This document shows positions 1-8,301 of a DNA stretch of 13,371 bases, in pieces. Within the stretch, counting starts at the first letter, position 1. Every line of letters begins with the position of its first letter. The stretch is taken from positions 1-13,371 of the forward strand of contig NW_026570733.1 in assembly GCF_019649055.1 (NCBI RefSeq). Direction: 5' to 3'. Below the pieces are notes generated by a model. The model was not told the DNA's origin. It saw only the letters and a list, made by a program, of their open reading frames with translations, and did no database searches. The position numbers and the translations under genes are program-made. Source of the DNA: Paramacrobiotus metropolitanus (lineage: Eukaryota; Tardigrada; Eutardigrada; Parachela; Macrobiotidae).

Positions 1-941
1 GCGGTCCAGCCGAACGACTTTACGACTATCACTCCGCAGGCTGCCCGGGCGTTGTGTTGGCACTGCGCTCCGTCGACTGTAGTTTTATCACGGTCGCTTG
101 ACCAAAACAACGGTTACACTCGGGCTGAGTTGACAAAGCACTTCTGATTAATTTTCTGCAGTGTACGTGCCGGCAGCTGTCGCCCGGAGCTGTAAAGGGC
201 AACCTCCAACACGTGCTTCGTATGCGGCATCTGGAGATTGCTGCCTGGAATTATCGCGGCGCTTATTGGTGCCATTGGGGTTAATTTTCCACTTGATCAA
301 ATTATTCTGCCCTGCAATCGGCTGCTGTGGAATTCCTGCCGCCGCCACAGCGCCCCTGTGAGCACTATATTGGTGCTTTAACTCTCTTTAAGCATTCAAG
401 TAATGCAAATAACCGATTTAATTTTGTCAGTAGAGCGCAAATGTCACGAAACGCGAATCCCCGACGCATTTCGTTTACGAAGCGGGAGCGCAGCTGTTGC
501 AAAGATGGATCGTTATAAGTATGGACGGCAGTGCCTTGGAGGCGCGCAATTCCCACAGAATGCTCAGGCTGCAGTGGCGAATGGACAGCCAGGAAACGGG
601 CATCACTTCCGGCAAAACACAAAAGGCCGGCACGCTGCAGTCTGCGGCTTTGCGCACACTGCAGCACAAAACACAGCACTACTGTACAATACAGTGCACA
701 ACAGCAGAAACTCCTCGTCCGATATGGGATTAACAAAAAATCAAAGGGACTGAGAGCATGTAACAAACTGGTTGTGCAGTACTGTACAGTGCACAACGTC
801 AGCAGCTTTTCCCAGAAGCATACAAAGTGTTCGGCTACGTCTTTTATTTCGTGGTCCATTAAACTTGGCTGGCACGTTGTATTTATATCATATAATAACA
901 TGGTGACCTTTACGTGCTTTGAGCGTTTCAAGCCCAGCGGG
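1..941. other. Left edge; no resolvable gene
   Basis: I see no confident gene here. A good splice-acceptor look-alike (TTCTGATTAATTTTCTGCAG) ends at 161. Upstream, plus frame 1 is open from 1 to 147 and contains an Asp/Asn-rich stretch ending RAELTKHF. Downstream of 161 two plus frames stay open to about 360, one with a hydrophobic run (LLPGIIAALIGAIG). A weak donor (GTTACA, 113) could join the two parts, so the end of a gene entering from the left is possible. From about 365 to 1280 long frames are open on both strands at once and none looks clearly like protein. Confidence 0.25.
681..805. repeat. Short direct repeat with palindromic core
   Basis: Two similar copies, 681-707 and 781-805, share ACTGTAC, then AGTGCACAAC, then CAGCAG, and lie about 100 bp apart. 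The second copy sits in an imperfect palindrome (GTTGTGC at 771-777 against GCACAAC at 791-797). The role is unknown; it may be a remnant of a small mobile element. Confidence 0.5.
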
Positions 942-1199
942 TTAAGGGAAGTGGCCCGGTACAAGGTACCAAATTCTTGTACATGCTCGGAAACTTCCAC
1001 TTTCGCGCACTCCCAAACATATTTTTGTTTCGGTTTGTGGCATTCTGTGGCTAGATGGTTTGTATACACTGGCCTGAAAACCGTTTGTGCGCGCAACATC
1101 CGGTTCGGGGATCATGGCTGTAAGAAAAATCCAAAAATTTTAAATGCATTCCGGTCTACCAAAAGTTTCACATGCACCGATCTTCTTCAAATTTTGCAT
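942..1199 (+). repeat. Left arm of foldback MITE
   Basis: This is the left inverted-repeat arm. It begins TTAAGGGAAGTGGCCCGGTAC and pairs with the reverse complement of about 1314-1592. The pairing extends inward past CTACCAAAAGT and on to CAAATTTTGCAT. Confidence 0.75.
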
Positions 1200-1313
1200 G
1201 TAAATGCGCATGGCCATGAAGATTGTTTTTACACCGCCCCTGTCTTTCATGATTTTTTGAAATTTTACAATGAATTTTAAAATTTTTGAAACTCATCCTA
1301 AAATTTGAGAAAA

Positions 1314-1592
1314 ATGAAAAATCTGAAAAAGATCAGTCCATAATTAGACTTTTGGTACACCAGAATGTATTTAAACATTTTGGAATTTTCTAACCGATCC
1401 CCGAACCGGATCCCCGAGTCATAAACCCCCAACCGGATGTTGCGCCCACAAACTGTTTCACGCTTATGTATACAAATCATTTGGCTACGAAATGTCATAA
1501 TATAAGAAAAAAGGGGCTTGGGAGTGCGCGAAAGTGAATGTATTCATGCATGTACACGAATTTGGTACCATGTACCGGGCAACTTCCCTTAA
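1314..1592 (-). repeat. Right arm of foldback MITE
   Basis: This is the inverted partner of 942-1199. It is about 20 bp longer because of an extra segment carrying a second CCGGATCCCCGA-like block near 1400-1430. It ends CCCGGGCAACTTCCCTTAA-like at 1592, with TTAA at 1589-1592. Confidence 0.75.
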
Positions 1593-2100
1593 GCGGCCTA
1601 CCAATGGCATACATTTTCTCTTCAGCTCCTCACATGCGGCTAGCAAGGCTTCGATGAAACGTCAAACTTGCATCTGGTTGAAACGAACGTGCGCAAACCG
1701 ATCATTAGCTGCAACTAGCGCAAAAATCTGCAGAACTGCACGAACAAAAACTAAGAAGGGCACGCGACTCTGATGATGTTGACATTTAAAAAAAGAAATT
1801 ATTACAGGAGTGACTATGGTTGTTTCTCAGTTTTGCTAGCGGCATTTTTAACCTTACTGACTTCTTGATTGTTGAATGTTGAGGTGCGTTCACGTACATA
1901 GCTGTTTATTTATATGTCTAAGTAAAATGTGCTTCTGTATTTCGTTTTCTTTGTATTCCATGTTGAACAAGAACTCGTTATTTTAATGGCAGAATAATTA
2001 GCGTCCTTCCACTAGACGCACTGCGTGATTATCGTACGCTTACGGGTTCGGTATTTAATTTGAACGCAAAACATCATTAAGATTGATTTATTATTTCCAG
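1593..2100. other. Gap; no gene seen
   Basis: There is no convincing gene. A clean acceptor-like site (ACATTTTCTCTTCAG) ends near 1625 and is followed by a Lys/Arg/Thr-rich open frame to 1773. I found no matching donor or partner exon. The rest is AT-rich with no repeat structure that I can see. Confidence 0.3.
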
Positions 2101-2216
2101 TGCAAGAGCCATTCCTGCTGCTACCTTTCCGTATTCAACGCGAACATTGTGAGGATCGATACGGTTGGATACTGCGCGTGAACTGCCGAAAAACTCGATT
2201 TAAAAGGGAAGTGTAG
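2101..2216 (+). CDS. Possible terminal exon, unknown protein
   Basis: A strong acceptor (GATTGATTTATTATTTCCAG) ends at 2100. The frame starting at 2103, entered in phase 1, is open for 37 codons to TAG at 2214-2216. It reads QEPFLLLPFRIQREHC, then EDRYGWILRV, and finishes with a Lys/Arg-rich tail (RKTRFKREV). I recognise no family. No upstream exon with a matching donor was found between 1593 and 2100, so this could be a chance frame behind a chance acceptor. The case rests only on acceptor quality and the protein-like composition of the tail. Confidence 0.22.
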
Positions 2217-2610
2217 AAACTGAAGCCTGAATAAGCCTAAAATAAGTAATCTCGGGTTCGGGTTGCGTGACAGCACCATCTAAGCAAACATCACAAGCAC
2301 TCACTTGAGTGTTCGCAAACAAACTGTGGATACAGCGCGAAAACGGTGTGCATGACAAACAGACTCCCAAACGTGCTAACCGCTCATGTCGGTGTGTCGC
2401 CAACAATAGAAGTGAGATAGATTAAATGAATATTATTGGTTTTATCTGTCATACTGGTATTGTCGGCAGCTTTAACAGCATCATACCGATCAGTGATACA
2501 AAGCAAGACGGGAACAGATTTTGAAAAAGTCGAAAAGAATAAAGCGACTTTACCGGCCGATTCAGCTACGGACCACGTTTACCTACGACGTATTATACGG
2601 AAAATTAGAA
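2217..2610. other. Upstream region of the receptor gene
   Basis: This is the presumed 5' flank of the receptor gene. The receptor frame is open upstream of its first ATG, back to 2497, after a TGA at 2494-2496. That stretch has no ATG but does contain the Gr-N-terminus-like words RLYRPIQL. An extra upstream coding exon is therefore possible, although acceptor sites there are poor. An overlapping plus frame at 2436-2627 starts with a hydrophobic stretch (VLSVILVLSAAL) and is probably chance. Confidence 0.3.
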
Positions 2611-4454
2611 ATGGATCGCTGTGCTAGAGCGTGCTGCTCCGTGTGGCTGTGGTGGGCCGCTATACCACCCGTTAACGGACGCCACCCATTGTGGATCCTG
2701 GCTCCATCGCCTGTTTTCCTACTGCTTGTTTTTTACGGTATTGCCAATACAGTTGATGCTGTTACCTCCCTCAAACAGTGGAATCTGATTGAGTTCATCC
2801 GGCTAACGGACCGCATTTCCATCGATCTGCAACCGTTGGTGAATCTGGCGCTGATGTACCGGACAATAATAGAAGTGCACAGTCTCGCGCTGCGCTTCGA
2901 CAAACTAGTACAGCAGAAGTCGAAACGCAGCAGAATTATTTGGACCGCAACCAGTATTACCTGCATGGTGTGCTCCGTCGCAGCCTGTAAACTGGAAGTT
3001 TTCTCTGTGTTACTGGAGGCGCCCGCTGTATTCTACAGCACCACCAAACTGGACTGCAACATCGTCCCGTGGTTTCCCATACGGTGTTGGCCTGGAGCAT
3101 TCCACGTGTTGAACGCCTTGTGGTCCTTCGTCAGCTACAATATTAATTTCCTTGTGGCAGGCAGCTTTGTGGCAATCCACCTCCAACTAGCGTTAAATTT
3201 TCGACCAACCCATGTTGCATTAGCCAATGTGGTGGTCACTGCCACCGGTAGCGTTGCGAGTTTCGGTTTTGTAATGTTTGTACGACCGAGCAAACTGAAA
3301 GCGAAGAAGGATCTGCAAAAGCGCTCACTGGTTCTACCACGTCAGATAGCTGAGGCGACCCGTCTTCTCCAGGAATCGACTTATATAAGCAGGCTGCACT
3401 TGTACAATGAGGTCAATAAGCGTTATCGGTGGATACTTTGTTTTCTGTTCATCTACTGTGTTATTTGTGGAAATCACCTGGTGCTATACGCATTCCATGC
3501 GGCTGAGATACATCTGACGGACTGCGTGACGCCCCTGGCAATACTCATCACCTTTATGGACATCTGTACCGCGGCGACTTATAGCTCCCATCAGGTACTC
3601 TCCGGCTAATTTATTTTTTAAGAAGCTGCTTGTTTATTTTCGTTGAACAGTGAACCTAAAGCACTGAGACAGCGTACCAGAATGTCGTTTTGCACTGGAA
3701 GGTTTTTTCTGGCTGGACGATTTAGGTCGACCAACTGCTCGTACTGAACGGTTTCTTTTCTTGTGCCTGTTTACGGACTTTCTCCGTGCTGGACGGTTGG
3801 AGACGACAGTCTTTTCTCGTTGGATGGTTTGGACCGATCGTCTTCTGGTTGTCGACGGCTTGTTGTAATGCAGGACGGTATGGTGCAACCGACTACTTTT
3901 GCGAGACAGTTTGGGCCGACCGTCTTTTCTGACTAGACGGTGTAGACAGATACCCAGCTTGGGCTGGGCGGCCTGCTTTCGTGCTGGACGATTTCGTGCC
4001 TCAGAGCGAAACGAAATCTTTTTCTCTGTATTTATTCCGTCGCATAGACTAATCTGTACGATCTTTCTAGATCCAGTCTATACGAGACCGGGCGAAGGAC
4101 ATCACTGTCCTGGAGGAATTCGAGAAGTTTCCGGCATTCAGAGATGTATGCCACGTTTTCCTACAGAAAACACAAGACTTCTACGCTCCTGTTGACGCCA
4201 TCTTTGTGACAATTAGCCTAGCAACTGTTCTTCAGGTACTGTTTTTCAGTAACTGGCGAGACTTAACGTTGGACAGGTTTCATTAACTCGCATCAATCGC
4301 TTTTAAACTTGCATAAATTGCATAAATCAAGTACCTTTACTTTCAGCTCGGCGTCGGAATTTTTACATATCTCTGGATGGTCTTGCAAGCTAAGGACAAC
4401 GAGCCAGGACGGTACGCTGCGCCCGGTTCCGTCAACTCCACGGTGCACGCGTAA
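2611..4454 (+). CDS. Gustatory-receptor-like chemoreceptor, 3 exons
   Basis: Predicted multi-pass membrane chemoreceptor of the insect gustatory receptor (7tm_7) type, likely a ligand-gated cation channel subunit in sensory membranes. Model: exon 1 2611-3594 (328 aa), exon 2 4071-4235 (55 aa), exon 3 4347-4454 (35 aa plus TAA), total 418 aa, a normal length for the family. Donors are CAG|GTACTC and CAG|GTACTG; acceptors are TTTCTAG and ACTTTCAG; both introns are phase 0. Hydrophobic segments lie near residues 27-47, 71-85, 109-125, 165-190, 203-224, 274-296 and 366-397. Residues 390-397 (TYLWMVLQ) match the C-terminal signature TY(5x)Q. Phase-0 introns near the C-terminus are typical of arthropod Gr genes. 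The start at 2611 is the first ATG in a frame open from 2497, so a longer N-terminus is possible. Exon 2 could instead begin at 4077, a second in-frame acceptor. No polyadenylation signal is obvious nearby. Confidence 0.82.
3700..3990. repeat. Degenerate ~30-bp minisatellite in receptor intron 1
   Basis: Intron 1 (3595-4070) contains eight or nine diverged units of about 28-37 bp. Their common form is roughly TTTTCT, then GCTGGACGGTTTGG, then CGACCGTC. Clear units start near 3705, 3780, 3811, 3842, 3871, 3896, 3924 and 3977. The reverse strand is open for 84 codons here (3634-3888) with a Lys/Arg/Ser-rich product. I read that as a by-product of the repeat, not as a gene. Confidence 0.6.
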
Positions 4455-4860
4455 CATGACAGTTAGAATCTGTCGAACTGGACATGGAGTGAACTAGATC
4501 GTAGAACAGAATGCGGATACCAGGATATGTTCTCCCCTGAAGCGTAGCACAGAGTATGCCAGTAAAACTGGCTAAAAACACTGTCTAAAGCATTTGTACT
4601 ATGTTCCGCATCCCTTTTTCCTGTTTGCACCTTAATGCTATTCGTACTGTTTCCCAGCGCTATTGTTAGACGATCGACTCATCTTCACAATTAGTCATCC
4701 CATCGCTGTTCCCGTTGCATGCGTAATACGGTTACCATTCTATTTTACTGACCAGTGACCTAACGTCGTCCATGTGACTGTTTTTGTCCACTGTTGTAAA
4801 GGAGCTTTTTCCCGCCGCATGCATATGTTAAACTCGGTTACTCGGTATTGCTTTCTACAG

Positions 4861-4869
4861 TATAAATAG
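4861..4869 (+). promoter_or_regulatory. TATA-box-like site
   Basis: TATAAATAG is a good match to the animal TATA consensus. Transcription would start near 4890-4895. Only a 20-codon frame (ATG near 4893) follows, so no downstream gene supports it. Confidence 0.25.
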
Positions 4870-4990
4870 ATGAAGGGGTGCAATTAGAGTCCTAATGTTC
4901 GTCATAATAACAAAGTCCGCGCTCCAGCACGCTTATTTTAAAACAACGCGTTTTTAAGCAACTTGAAAGTTGTCCATCCGGACGGAAACT

Positions 4991-5120
4991 GCTACATATG
5001 CAGAACAAGTTGCAACTACAAACTTACAATCGCATTTAAATATATATGCAGTACCCACATGCTACTTATGCATATATGTATCCACATATGCAGTACACAG
5101 AACTTACAAGCGCGTTTTAA
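4991..5120 (+). repeat. Diverged direct repeats around ATATGCAGTAC
   Basis: A block starting CTACATATGCAGAAC and containing AACTTACAATCGCATTT (about 4991-5037) recurs as CCACATATGCAGTAC with AACTTACAAGCGCGTTTT (about 5087-5119). A further TATATGCAGTAC lies between them, near 5044. GCATATGCAGTAC also occurs near 8383, inside the outer transposon. Confidence 0.45.
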
Positions 5121-5244
5121 TGTTTTCATCTTTACGTAACCCGACGATTATCTTGGTAAGCAACAACCTACTGACGTGAACGATGGCAGTGTAAGAATAT
5201 TGAAAGGCAAGAGAATGTGGAGGAATGAGCAATAATGCAAGCCG

Positions 5245-5257
5245 GAAGCTTCTAGAA
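5245..5257 (+). promoter_or_regulatory. Three-unit heat-shock element
   Basis: GAA GC TTC TA GAA reads as three perfect alternating nGAAn units on a 5-bp pitch, the binding site form of heat-shock factor trimers. TATAAAA follows 28 bp downstream at 5286, a normal promoter arrangement. No plausible gene starts just downstream on the plus strand, so its function is unproven. Confidence 0.35.
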
Positions 5258-5285
5258 GAAGTGAACAGGTCACTACATGAACTCT

Positions 5286-5292
5286 TATAAAA
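5286..5292 (+). promoter_or_regulatory. TATA-box-like site downstream of the HSE
   Basis: TATAAAA, within CTCTTATAAAACTG, lies 28 bp after the heat-shock element. Its value depends on that pairing, since the motif alone is common in AT-rich DNA. Confidence 0.25.
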
Positions 5293-6300
5293 CTGTTTTT
5301 TAAATTGTTTTATGTGCATACCGGTCAATCTTCTTTTTCGAGATATCGAGGTGTTTACACGGTTCTGTTGCTTACAGATTAGCCCTCTACAATGTTAAAA
5401 TGTTGATAACGCAGTGGTTGACCACCCACGTATTCGCATAATTCACAGGAATGAGCCAGAAAAAACAGACCATTAGGACGATAACATAAACTTTCACAAC
5501 ACAGTTATCTTTGAATATGCAAAACGGGCTGCGCATGACTGCTGATACCGATACGGGTCCAGTAAAGGATGTCTGGAAAGCAAAAGCGCTCGTGGCAGTA
5601 TGCGAAATTAATTTCCCGCGCAACAACATCTTCTAACGAAATATACCTGCACCGGACCGCAAAACCCGGCGGCAGCTAGCGACTAAACACGTTGGAGTTC
5701 TTTAGTTTAATAACGGAATGCAAGAACTTATTTCTGCGATCAGCTGCTAAGCGGGAAGAAGAATAAAAACATGACACCATGATCACCCAGCTGGATTTAG
5801 CTTGTAGTGTATACCTCGATCAACTTCATATTCCGGCACCCCTTTGACTTTGGTACTATATTCCGGCAGCCGGCTTGTTGAAAATGCAGTAAGGATAACC
5901 GCCCTGGGTGGCGCCTGCAAGTTCATAAGCTGCACTCGATTCAACAGTTTTTCGAATTTTTCTGTTGGCCGGCACAGCATGTGTACGTGTGTTGACTTAC
6001 TGTAAATTAATTATTTGACCGCACTGCTTGCTACTTGTCATGTAATGCCGGAAACTCAAACATCCGCGTTTCAGACCTAATACCATGTTGTTAGGTGCTG
6101 TTAGCGCTATCCAAGCTGCAACATTCCTATGCAGCCGTGGCTATGGAACCAGCCTCAGGTCAAAGTGCTATAGTAGAACAACCTGCCCGTAATGGTTATT
6201 ATAAAAAAGAAGCAAAGTCCTTAACAGTGTACTGTTTGCGGATAGTCAGCAAAAGCGTGTATGAACTCCATCTTTTCAGGCTTACTGTACTGGAAACACG

Positions 6301-6906
6301 ATGGCGGTAATGCGGTATTTTCTTGTGTTAGCCGTTATAATCGGCATTCTTAATTGCGTCCGAATGGAGAATTCTAAGAAAACAAATGCCGCTAGTTCTG
6401 GCCTAGAATTACCCAAGAGGAATTCTTCCGATTCCGATGCTGGTCCACCGAAGCTTAAAGTTAAGCCCCAACCGCAGCCTGGTAAGATGATTTTGCCATT
6501 TTGCTTGGTTTCCTGTGACATTAATGATTTCTCTCGTACGGGGTCAAGAAAAATTAGGGTGGCGATCTACAGGCTTTCCGTTGTTATTTTCTGAATCCAT
6601 CTAACCTACAGAATAACACGAGTACGTCTGCCGGCAGCAGCGCCACAGTATAAAGTACAGAATGCTTCGGTAATAAAGCGTATAGTTTTGTAAATTCACC
6701 CACATTCTACCCTCCCAATTGTGTAGCGTTATTTTTTGCAGGAAATGGAACTGGTTCAGGTCAAATCTGGACGTCCCGCGCCAATCAGTGGCCACATGGT
6801 TAATGCGTTTTGGTGCAAAAATCGTTATCAGAAAGCCTCGTCTGCCGTTGCGGACCGTGCAGCGGATGAGTCCTTATATATGATGTTTTCTGCAAATGCT
6901 AAGTAG
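6301..6906 (+). CDS. Probable spliced gene for a small secreted protein
   Basis: A strong acceptor (CTCCATCTTTTCAG) ends at 6279, and ATG follows at 6301. The first 19 residues (MAVMRYFLVLAVIIGILNC) form a good signal peptide. A Ser/Asn-rich stretch and a Lys/Pro-rich tail (PPKLKVKPQPQP) follow, up to donor GTAAGA at 6482 (phase 1). The next clear exon is 6742-6936, after acceptor ATTTTTTGCAG. Joined directly, it adds GNGTGSGQIWTSRANQWPHG and stops near 6801, giving about 80 residues. If a small exon near 6631-6673 is included (tandem CAGCAG acceptor, weak GTAATA donor), exon 3 reads in its longest frame, EMELVQVKSG onward, to TAG at 6904-6906. An acceptor at 6611 would give a stop at once. 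A 5' exon ending at donor 6158 (CAG|GTCAAA) is plausible. The family is unrecognised. The signal-peptide exon is the firm part. Confidence 0.42.
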
Positions 6907-6936
6907 AGCTGCGCATCTTTGCGATCGTTTGCGCTA

Positions 6937-7018
6937 GTAAGTTTTCCGTTTTGCGAGTACAGTAGTTATTTTTTTCGTTATAATGCTGGTAGCCATGAAC
7001 TGATTATTTCCTTCGCAG
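6937..7018 (+). other. Probable 82-nt intron
   Basis: It begins with a consensus donor (GCTA|GTAAGT) and ends CTGATTATTTCCTTCGCAG, with a branch-point-like CTGAT at a normal distance. Joining 6742-6936 (195 nt) to 7019 onward keeps phase 0. It may lie in the 3' untranslated region, because all three frames of the preceding exon contain stops. Confidence 0.5.
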
Positions 7019-7231
7019 TTAATAACGGCATTAACTTTGCAGCCTCGCTGTTTTTTGTTCCATGTTTCTGTGATGTGTGAGCACCCGGCTTGCCCGTCTT
7101 GCGCGAAGTCGAAAATATTCGCATCTTTTAACGAGAACTTGCTTACAGTTGACACAACAAAACTATGCAAATGTAGCAAACCGCATCTTCCTTGTCGTCC
7201 GATTAACAGGCGCTTTTGGTACTTTTTTTAG
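7019..7231 (+). CDS. Possible Cys-rich terminal exon
   Basis: After the acceptor at 7018, the phase-0 frame is open for 70 codons to TAG at 7229-7231. It carries two Cys-rich patches (MCEHPACPSCAKSK and LCKCSKPHLPCRP), which could bind metal or form disulphides. I recognise no family. AATAAA follows 10 nt after the stop, which suits a 3' gene end. The frame is continuous with the longest frame of exon 6742-6936 except for the TAG at 6904, so it is either 3' UTR, the end of an alternatively spliced form, or a separate gene. A second frame is open across the same DNA (7074-7571). Confidence 0.28.
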   Translation, partial: LITALTLQPRCFLFHVSVMCEHPACPSCAKSKIFASFNENLLTVDTTKLCKCSKPHLPCRPINRRFWYFF

Positions 7232-7240
7232 AGCGGAAAA

Positions 7241-7246
7241 AATAAA
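7241..7246 (+). terminator. Candidate polyadenylation signal
   Basis: AATAAA lies 10 nt after the TAG at 7229-7231 and downstream of the spliced region 6280-7231. Position and orientation fit the 3' end of that transcript. Confidence 0.35.
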
Positions 7247-7717
7247 AATAGTGCAGCCTAAGCGTATCGTTTTATTTTCGGCCGATCAACAATTCATGCA
7301 CCGTGAATTTACGTCGCGTGGTGGGAGATCACCAGCAAAAACTCCTCTATTACACTGTGCTTATTGCTGTCGTTCTAGAAGCTGTGTCACTTCCGGTTTA
7401 ATATTAACGGGGCTGCACTGCTTGCCATATTCATTACATAAAACATACAACATCAACGCAAACATCCGCTTTCACACCGAACATAGTGCGGTGCGATGCT
7501 TCTGTGTAAAGTGGACCATTTCTATGCAGCTAACTTTATGGAATGAGCCCCAGGTGAACTGTTGCGGTTAAGCGGTGTGATATAGGTAAACCAAAATGTA
7601 TAGTACAGGTGTAGTGAATAGTGGAGAATTCTAGTGGATGTTAACGTGAAGAGTTTGGTTGTACATTATGTTGTACCTGGCAGCTGGAGTGCAGTAGTTC
7701 TATATTCTTGTGTGTAA

Positions 7718-7900
7718 TTGTACATACGCAGTTGCGTTGTAATGTTGTATAGCCTGCGAAAGAATTACAATATTACATTACAATATTTACAGAGCAAAAA
7801 AGCAGAAAAGAAGCAGAATGAAATCAGAATGCTTCGCTTAGAAACCAGAAATCAAGAATTTATCCGAATTAACATGAGACGGGACCATACATATGTATAG
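7718..7900 (+). CDS. Possible coiled-coil terminal exon
   Basis: An acceptor-like site (TACAATATTTACAG) ends at 7792. The in-frame stretch after it reads SKKAEKKQNEIRMLRLETRN and continues to TAG at 7898-7900. It is Lys/Glu/Arg-rich, with hydrophobic residues spaced as in a coiled coil. Such tails are common in MADF- or Myb-type DNA-binding and transposon-derived proteins, but no DNA-binding domain is visible. The open frame starts at 7718 (GTA codon); the first ATG is 7742. The stop codon touches the hairpin at 7900-7971. Chance is a real possibility. Confidence 0.2.
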   Translation: MYIRSCVVMLYSLRKNYNITLQYLQSKKAEKKQNEIRMLRLETRNQEFIRINMRRDHTYV

Positions 7901-7971
7901 GAAATTATGCGCGGTAATGCTATGAGTGTGTTATGCACAACACACTCATAACATTACCGCGCATAATTTCC
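7900..7971. repeat. Perfect-class 72-bp hairpin
   Basis: Two 33-nt arms (7900-7932 and 7939-7971) are inverted copies with one C/T mismatch, around a 6-nt loop (ATGCAC). The arms include GAAATTATGCGCGGTAATG. The stem sits exactly between two converging open frames: the plus frame stops at 7898-7900, and the minus frame stops at 7954-7956 inside the right arm. It could be a miniature foldback element, a 3'-UTR structure, or a recent palindromic duplication. Confidence 0.8.
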
Positions 7972-8221
7972 AAACTCAAACGTAGAAACAAAAAAAAACA
8001 TGACGAACGGCATTTTTACTGTAGTGTCCGTACGCTGAAGTTTGTTCCGTACGCTGTCCAAAAACAGGCTTGTTTTCTTAAAATCTGCAAACTTCCGGTC
8101 GATTTCTTCAGATAACTTGCAAAATAAGACTGCTGTCGGCAGCAGAACCCCAATGTCGAGTACCGTACTCTGTACTTCCGTGATACGGCGTAGTATTCTT
8201 GTAGTTTTGTTCGCATTATTA

Positions 8222-8301
8222 CTGTAATGACACGGGTTTAAGGGACACGAAAATGCCCTAAGTCTGCTTGCAAGCACCCGGGGGTTGCAGCTACGTTCAA
8301 A
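8222..8301 (+). repeat. Left TIR of outer transposon
   Basis: 80 bp, matching the reverse complement of 10699-10778 at 77 of 80 positions. Differences are one in ACAYGGG and two in GGGRGYTGCA. It contains AAGTCTGCTTGCAAGCACCC. Confidence 0.9.

Larger units (their letters stand above)
942..1592. mobile_element. TTAA-flanked foldback MITE
   Basis: This is a 651-bp non-autonomous DNA element. It starts TTAAGGGAAGT at 942 and ends ACTTCCCTTAA at 1592. The two arms, about 942-1199 and 1314-1592, are inverted repeats over nearly their whole length, with scattered substitutions and a roughly 30-bp extra segment in the right arm near 1400-1430 that repeats CCGGTT/CCCCGA words. Only about 115 bp of AT-rich DNA separates them. 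Shared landmarks include GGTACCAAATTC, TTTCGCGCACTCCCAA and GCGCAACATCCGGTT (1091-1105; inverted at 1431-1445). No transposase is encoded. TTAA targets are typical of piggyBac, Kolobok and Sola3 elements; I cannot choose among them. A diverged relative lies at 12088-12415. Confidence 0.8.
4455..6084. other. Intergenic region; no confident gene
   Basis: I can support no gene in these 1.6 kb. The region contains a TATA-like site at 4861, diverged direct repeats at 4991-5120, and a heat-shock-element/TATA pair at 5245-5292. Two minus-strand frames were considered and not called: 5387-5629, with one hydrophobic segment (VYVIVLMVCFFWLIPV), and 5783-5980. An AATAAA at 5763-5768 could be a polyadenylation signal but has no clear partner gene. 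Confidence 0.4.

Noticed and set aside
365-1280. Two very long overlapping frames on opposite strands (244 and 249 codons) and a 116-codon plus frame
   Set aside because: They overlap each other, run into the MITE arm, have low-complexity Cys/Ser/His-rich composition and show no domain. Low stop density explains them.
3634-3888. Minus-strand basic 84-codon frame
   Set aside because: It is a by-product of the intronic tandem repeat.
5387-5629. Minus-strand 80-codon frame with a hydrophobic helix, considered as a GPCR TM6-like exon
   Set aside because: The CWxP-type motif is not matched (the Trp-Pro spacing is wrong) and no splice sites support it.
5783-5980. Minus-strand 65-codon frame
   Set aside because: It has no homology cue, splice partner or promoter, and is of ordinary length for chance.
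7074-7571. 164-codon plus open frame
   Set aside because: It has no early ATG, overlaps the better-supported Cys-rich exon frame, crosses a candidate polyadenylation signal and shows no recognisable features.
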